Source: Acidobacteriota bacterium (GTDB lineage: Bacteria > Acidobacteriota > Terriglobia > Bryobacterales > Bryobacteraceae). From it: a stretch of 35,237 bases of DNA. Both the position numbers and the translations under genes were made by a program. The notes under the pieces are model-generated. The model was not told the origin of the DNA. It did no database searches and worked only from the letters and a program-made list of their open reading frames with translations. How positions within the stretch are numbered: position 1 is the stretch's first letter; each line of letters opens with the position of its first letter. Location: the NCBI GenBank assembly GCA_016871155.1, contig VFZO01000034.1, positions 1-35,237 on the forward strand. The letters run 5' to 3'. Below, piece by piece: positions 31,518 to 35,237 of this stretch.

Positions 31518-34500
31518 ATGTCCACAAAGAGTCTTGTTCTCGCATCCGTTCTGACCGTGGCGGTCTCCGCCCAAACCGGTCAAGGCATCGTGGTTGGACT
31601 GGTCGCCGACGCGTCAGGCGCGGTGATTCCCAACACAAAGATCTCGGTGAAGGATCGCGACACCGGGTTCGTGTACTCGGCAACGTCGAACGAAGAGGGC
31701 CTGTATCGCGCGCCCTATGTCAATCCGGGCTTCTACGACGTCACCTACGAAGCCCAGGGCTTTAAGCGCGCGGTACGCACGAACATTCAGGTCCGCTCCA
31801 CCGAGACCGCGCGCGTCGACGTGACACTGGAAGTGGGCTCGGTCGCCGAACAGATCGAAGTCTCCTCCCGCGCGGTGTTGCTGGAAACCGAAACCTCGAT
31901 GACCGGCCACCTGGTCACCGGTGCCGAATTGACGAAGCTACCCACACCGCAAATGAAGGTGGAGAGCATGCTGTGATACGTGCCGGGCGTTACCTCCCAA
32001 AGCGGAGCCGGCCACGCGGCCGGAGGGCGGTCCCGGGCGTTCGTCATCGCCAACGACGGCGTCTCCGGCATGACGCCGGGCACCGGGAGCGTCGGAACGG
32101 GGCGCAACATGTCCACATCGCAGCACGCGATGGAGGAGATCAAGGTGCTGACAACAACCACCCCCGCCGAGTACGGACATACCGGCGGCGGCATGATGAA
32201 CATCACCTACAAGAGCGGAACGAACCAGCTGCACGGCGTTGCCGAGGAACGCTACATGGCGCGTCACTTTATCCACCGCAACTGGCAGGATGCCCAACTG
32301 CCCACCAACAGCTTCGGCTTCCACTTGATGTCGGCCGCCATCAGCGGCCCCATTCGCATTCCGAAGATTTACGATGGCCGGAACCGGACGTTCTTCTTCT
32401 GGGCGTTCCAACGGCACCATGAGAAAGCCTCGGAGAACGCCAATACCAACGTGCCGTCTCCCGCCATGCTGGCGGGAGACTTTAGCTTCGGGGGCGTCGG
32501 CCAACCCATCTACGACCCAGCCTCGCTGACCCGGGCCGCCAACGGAGACTATTCGCGGACGCAATTTCCGGGCAACCGCATTCCTCTCAGCCGGCTGGAT
32601 CCGGTGTATCAGAAGTTCATGAGCCTGAATCCGTTCACACCGGAAAACAACCGGTTCAATCAGGCCGTGATGACAAACACAGGTCCGCGCGAGAACCTGA
32701 GCGCCGATACGGTCTTCCGCTCCTATCGCACCAGCTTCGATAACAAGATCGACCATTCGTTTTGCGACACCCATAAGATCTTCGGCCGCTGGTCGTACTT
32801 CCGCCACCGCTCGTTCAACGGCCGCTGGCAGGTCGCCGCGAACAATCGCGCTTTCGATTTCAACACCGTGCCGTTTCCGATCGATCACAACCAGTTCGTG
32901 ATTTCGGACACCTTCACCATCAGCCCCACGATGATTCATGAGGTCCGGCTAGGCTTCAACCGCCGCTTCAACGTTCGCTCGCCGGACACCGTCGGGCAGA
33001 ACTGGGCGCAACAGTTGGGCATCCCCAACGCCGGCCCGGAGACCATGCCGACCTTCGTCTGCGCCGCCATATTCACGGCGGAGTGCCCGGCCGGCCAGGC
33101 GGGTCGCCGGTTGATCATCGATTTTCCCGGTGGCCGGTCCGTCGACGTGAACGAAAACTTCAGCTTCCAGGACAACGTGACGAAAGTGATGGGCCGGCAC
33201 ACGTTCAAGACCGGGTATGAATTGATGCGCACCCGCCACAACGTGCAGGTGCCTTCGAACCCTTCGGGCATCTATCACTTCGGCGGCACCGACTTCCCGT
33301 TCCGTCCGAACACCGGTAACGCATTTGCCGCCTTCATGCTCGGATCGGTGACAAAAGCCGATTTCACACGCAACCTCGCGTCCTGGCTGCCACGGTGGTG
33401 GAGTCACGCTTTCTACTTCCAGGACGATTTCAAGGTGTCCCGCCAGTTGACGCTCAACCTCGGGGTCCGCTGGCAGTACGAATCGCCCTTCTCCACCAAG
33501 TACGGCCAGCAGAGCCAGTTCGACCCCACCGCGCGCGATCCGCTCACGGGCCGCGCCGGCGCGATTCTCCATACACCTGGCGCGCTGTCGAAGCGGGACT
33601 GGAATAATTTTCAGCCACGCATCGGCATGGCGTATTCCATGAACCAGAAGCTTGTCTTCCGCGGCGGCTTCGCAGTGAACACCCTGGATTTGTGGTCGAA
33701 CGGCCTGAATGAAAATTTCGAAGAGTATTTCGCCACCGCGACCGTCGAACGGGAACCAGGCAATCCGGATCTCGCGTTCTATTTGCGGCAGGGCCCCACC
33801 GCGCCGCGATTCAATATTCAGCCGGACGGCAGCGCACCGTTCGTCGGCACGAACTTTGGGTCGCGCACCGCCTCCTGGCGGGATCCGGACATGCGCCTGC
33901 CGTACATTATGAACTGGAACGGCGGATTTCAGTACCAGCTTTCGAATACCGTGCTGGCCGAAGTCACCTATCAGGGCTCCGCGGGCGTGGGACTTCTCAA
34001 CCGGTGGGACATCAATCAAATTCCCCTCAACGTCTCCACCGATCCCGCGCAGTTGACCAACATTTTCCGCGCTTCGCAAAACTTCAAACCGTACCCGCAG
34101 TTCGGCTCGGTCTTTCATTACGCCAACTACGGCCACTCGAGCTTCCATTCGGGCACCTTCAAGGTGGAAAAGCGCATGTCGAAAGGCTACAGCGTGACGT
34201 CGTTCTACACATTCGGCAAGTCGATCGATCAAGCCTCCGACGACGGCGCCGCGGGCGGAATCACGTTCTATAACCGGAGCCTGGAAAAAGCCCGTTCGAA
34301 CTACGACGTGACTCATCGCTGGGTCACCTACGCGCTGATGGAACTGCCGTTCGGAAAGGGCCGCAAGTGGATGAATTCTTCGAACGCCTTCATCAATGGC
34401 GCGTTGGGCGGATGGGAGTTGAATGTAATCCAAACTCTTGAGAGCGGCGTACCGATGAGCTTCAGCTTTACCGGTTCTCCGTTCAACTATCTGCCCGGCA

Positions 34501-34922
34501 CGCAACGGCCGGACATCGCCCCCGGCCGCACCTATGACAGCATCCGCCTGGATTGGGACCGCAAGGGCCCTTGCCGTCATCAGACCAGTTGCCGGCCGCC
34601 TTGGGCCGACGTGAATGCGTTCGCCTATCCCGCCGCCTTCACGGCGGGCAACTCCGGCCGCAACATTCTCACCGGCCCCGGCAACCTGTGGCACCAGGTG
34701 AGCGTCTCGAAGACGTTCACTTTCAAGGAGCGGTTCAAAGGCACGCTGCGCTACGACATCAACAATCCGTTCAAATACTACTTCTTCTCGAACCCCTCCA
34801 CGGCCGTCGACCTGCGCGCGGCGACGCGGCAGAACTTCGGGCAGATCACTAGCAATCAGGGCAGCTTCTCCGGCCTGGGCGGGCGCACGTACTCGCAGAT
34901 CATCATGAAGGTGGAATTCTAA
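31518..34922 (+). pseudogene. Oar-type TonB-dependent receptor broken by an in-frame TGA
   Basis: A full-length receptor frame of 1134 codons interrupted by one TGA at 31974-31976. Both parts are in the same frame, without a frameshift, and join as VESML-(stop)-YVPGVTSQSGAG, which reads straight through the expected plug. The N-terminal part has a signal peptide (MSTKSLVLASVLTVAVSAQ) and a carboxypeptidase-regulatory-like domain; the second part holds the plug (GGGMMNITYKSGTNQLHG) and a barrel ending IIMKVEF. The expected codon is CGA or similar, so a C-to-T change is the simplest cause. A strong GGGAGG lies 5 nt before the ATG at 31518. A restart at GTG 31980 has no ribosome site. It could be a true pseudogene, an assembly error, or read-through. 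Confidence 0.85.
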
Positions 34923-34924
34923 CT

Positions 34925-35237
34925 CTGCGGGTCGATCGCATCACGCTCACCGCCGTCCGCATTCCGTTGGTAGAGCCGTTCCGTATTTCGAACGGCGAGG
35001 TCGTGGAAAAGGACGCGATTGCCGTTCGGATCGACTCGGACGGACTCACCGGCTACGGCGAGTCCTCTCCGATGGCGGGCAGCTTCTACTCTTCCGACAC
35101 ACCGGAGAGTTGCTGGCGCGAGTTGAAGGACTCGCTGGCGCTGGCAATGGAGGGCCGGAGTTTCGATTCGCTCGATGCCGCCTGCGATTGGATCGACGCC
35201 CAGGCGGCCAGCCCGTTTTCGAAGGCGGGTCTGGAGG
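34925..35237 (+). CDS. Enolase-superfamily enzyme (MR/MLE type), 3' truncated
   Basis: The first 104 codons of a mandelate racemase/muconate-lactonizing-enzyme-type protein. The capping-domain start reads RVDRITLTAVRIPLVEPFRI, with GYGESSPMAGSFYSSDTPESCW, which resembles o-succinylbenzoate synthase/N-acylamino acid racemase relatives; the catalytic barrel is beyond the window. No ATG, GTG or TTG opens the frame between the receptor stop (34922) and the conserved region, so CTG at 34925 is my best start, with AAGG/GGTGG about 10-15 nt upstream. That is two nucleotides after the receptor stop, so it is co-transcribed with the Oar gene. Confidence 0.88.
   Translation, partial: MRVDRITLTAVRIPLVEPFRISNGEVVEKDAIAVRIDSDGLTGYGESSPMAGSFYSSDTPESCWRELKDSLALAMEGRSFDSLDAACDWIDAQAASPFSKAGLE

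Noticed and set aside
31974..32023. TGA followed by a hairpin (CCGGCC-ACGC-GGCCGG at 32008-32023), as in a selenocysteine signal
   Set aside because: The loop lacks SECIS features, a selenocysteine in a receptor plug makes no functional sense, and no selenium genes are in the window.
32949..34694. A 581-codon minus-strand frame opposite the second Oar receptor
   Set aside because: Same reason: antisense shadow of a high-GC gene with no motif or ribosome site.

Overview
The window looks like chromosome of an Acidobacteriota member, most like the Bryobacterales/Solibacterales (inferred from gene families, not from a marker tree). The pointers are high GC, two Oar-type TonB-dependent receptors with an N-terminal carboxypeptidase-regulatory-like domain, a PadR regulator overlapping an ADOP-type duplicated permease, PEGA-tailed Ser/Thr kinase, exported TIM-barrel and PQQ-propeller proteins, and small sigma-factor operons. 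I see no phage, insertion sequence, CRISPR array, tRNA or rRNA.

Layout. 1-3290: the 3' part of a class III sirtuin converges on a tight ftsY-ribD-ribE operon (minus strand). 3369-6426: a membrane Ser/Thr kinase is followed after 4 nt by an exported sulfite-oxidase-like molybdoenzyme fused to a c-type cytochrome. 6437-14462 (minus): an Oar receptor, a YegP/DUF1508 protein, a YprB-like exonuclease, an ADOP permease and its PadR regulator. PadR is preceded by a 36-bp perfect palindrome that covers the -10 box and the start codon. 14513-20252: a cluster of exported proteins, namely a D-2-hydroxyacid dehydrogenase with signal peptide, an SGNH-hydrolase-like protein that has lost catalytic Ser and His, two divergent paralogous PQQ-type beta-propellers, and a sugar isomerase/epimerase-like TIM barrel.

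20249-25847 (minus): a 1322-residue exported protein with two c-heme motifs, followed by an ECF sigma factor, a short one-pass membrane protein and an orphan secretin-N-like protein; the last three overlap by 4-nt ATGA junctions. 25848-26377 has no clear large gene but is densely structured: a small-RNA-like unit ending in a terminator, a good sigma70 promoter, an extended Shine-Dalgarno with nested short reading frames, a long-range stem and a 16-bp hairpin directly before rpmE (bL31). 26791-29361: a CpaE/TadZ-like ATPase and a second ECF sigma / membrane protein / exported protein operon laid out like the first. 29509-35237: a small hypothetical gene, an acyl-CoA synthetase, a second Oar receptor broken by one in-frame TGA, and the start of an enolase-superfamily gene.

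How it fits together: most products act at the cell envelope or periplasm (receptors, exported oxidoreductases, propellers, extracytoplasmic sigma circuits). The most unusual items are the interrupted receptor, the SGNH pseudoenzyme, the PadR palindrome, the two-heme giant protein, and the structured region before rpmE.
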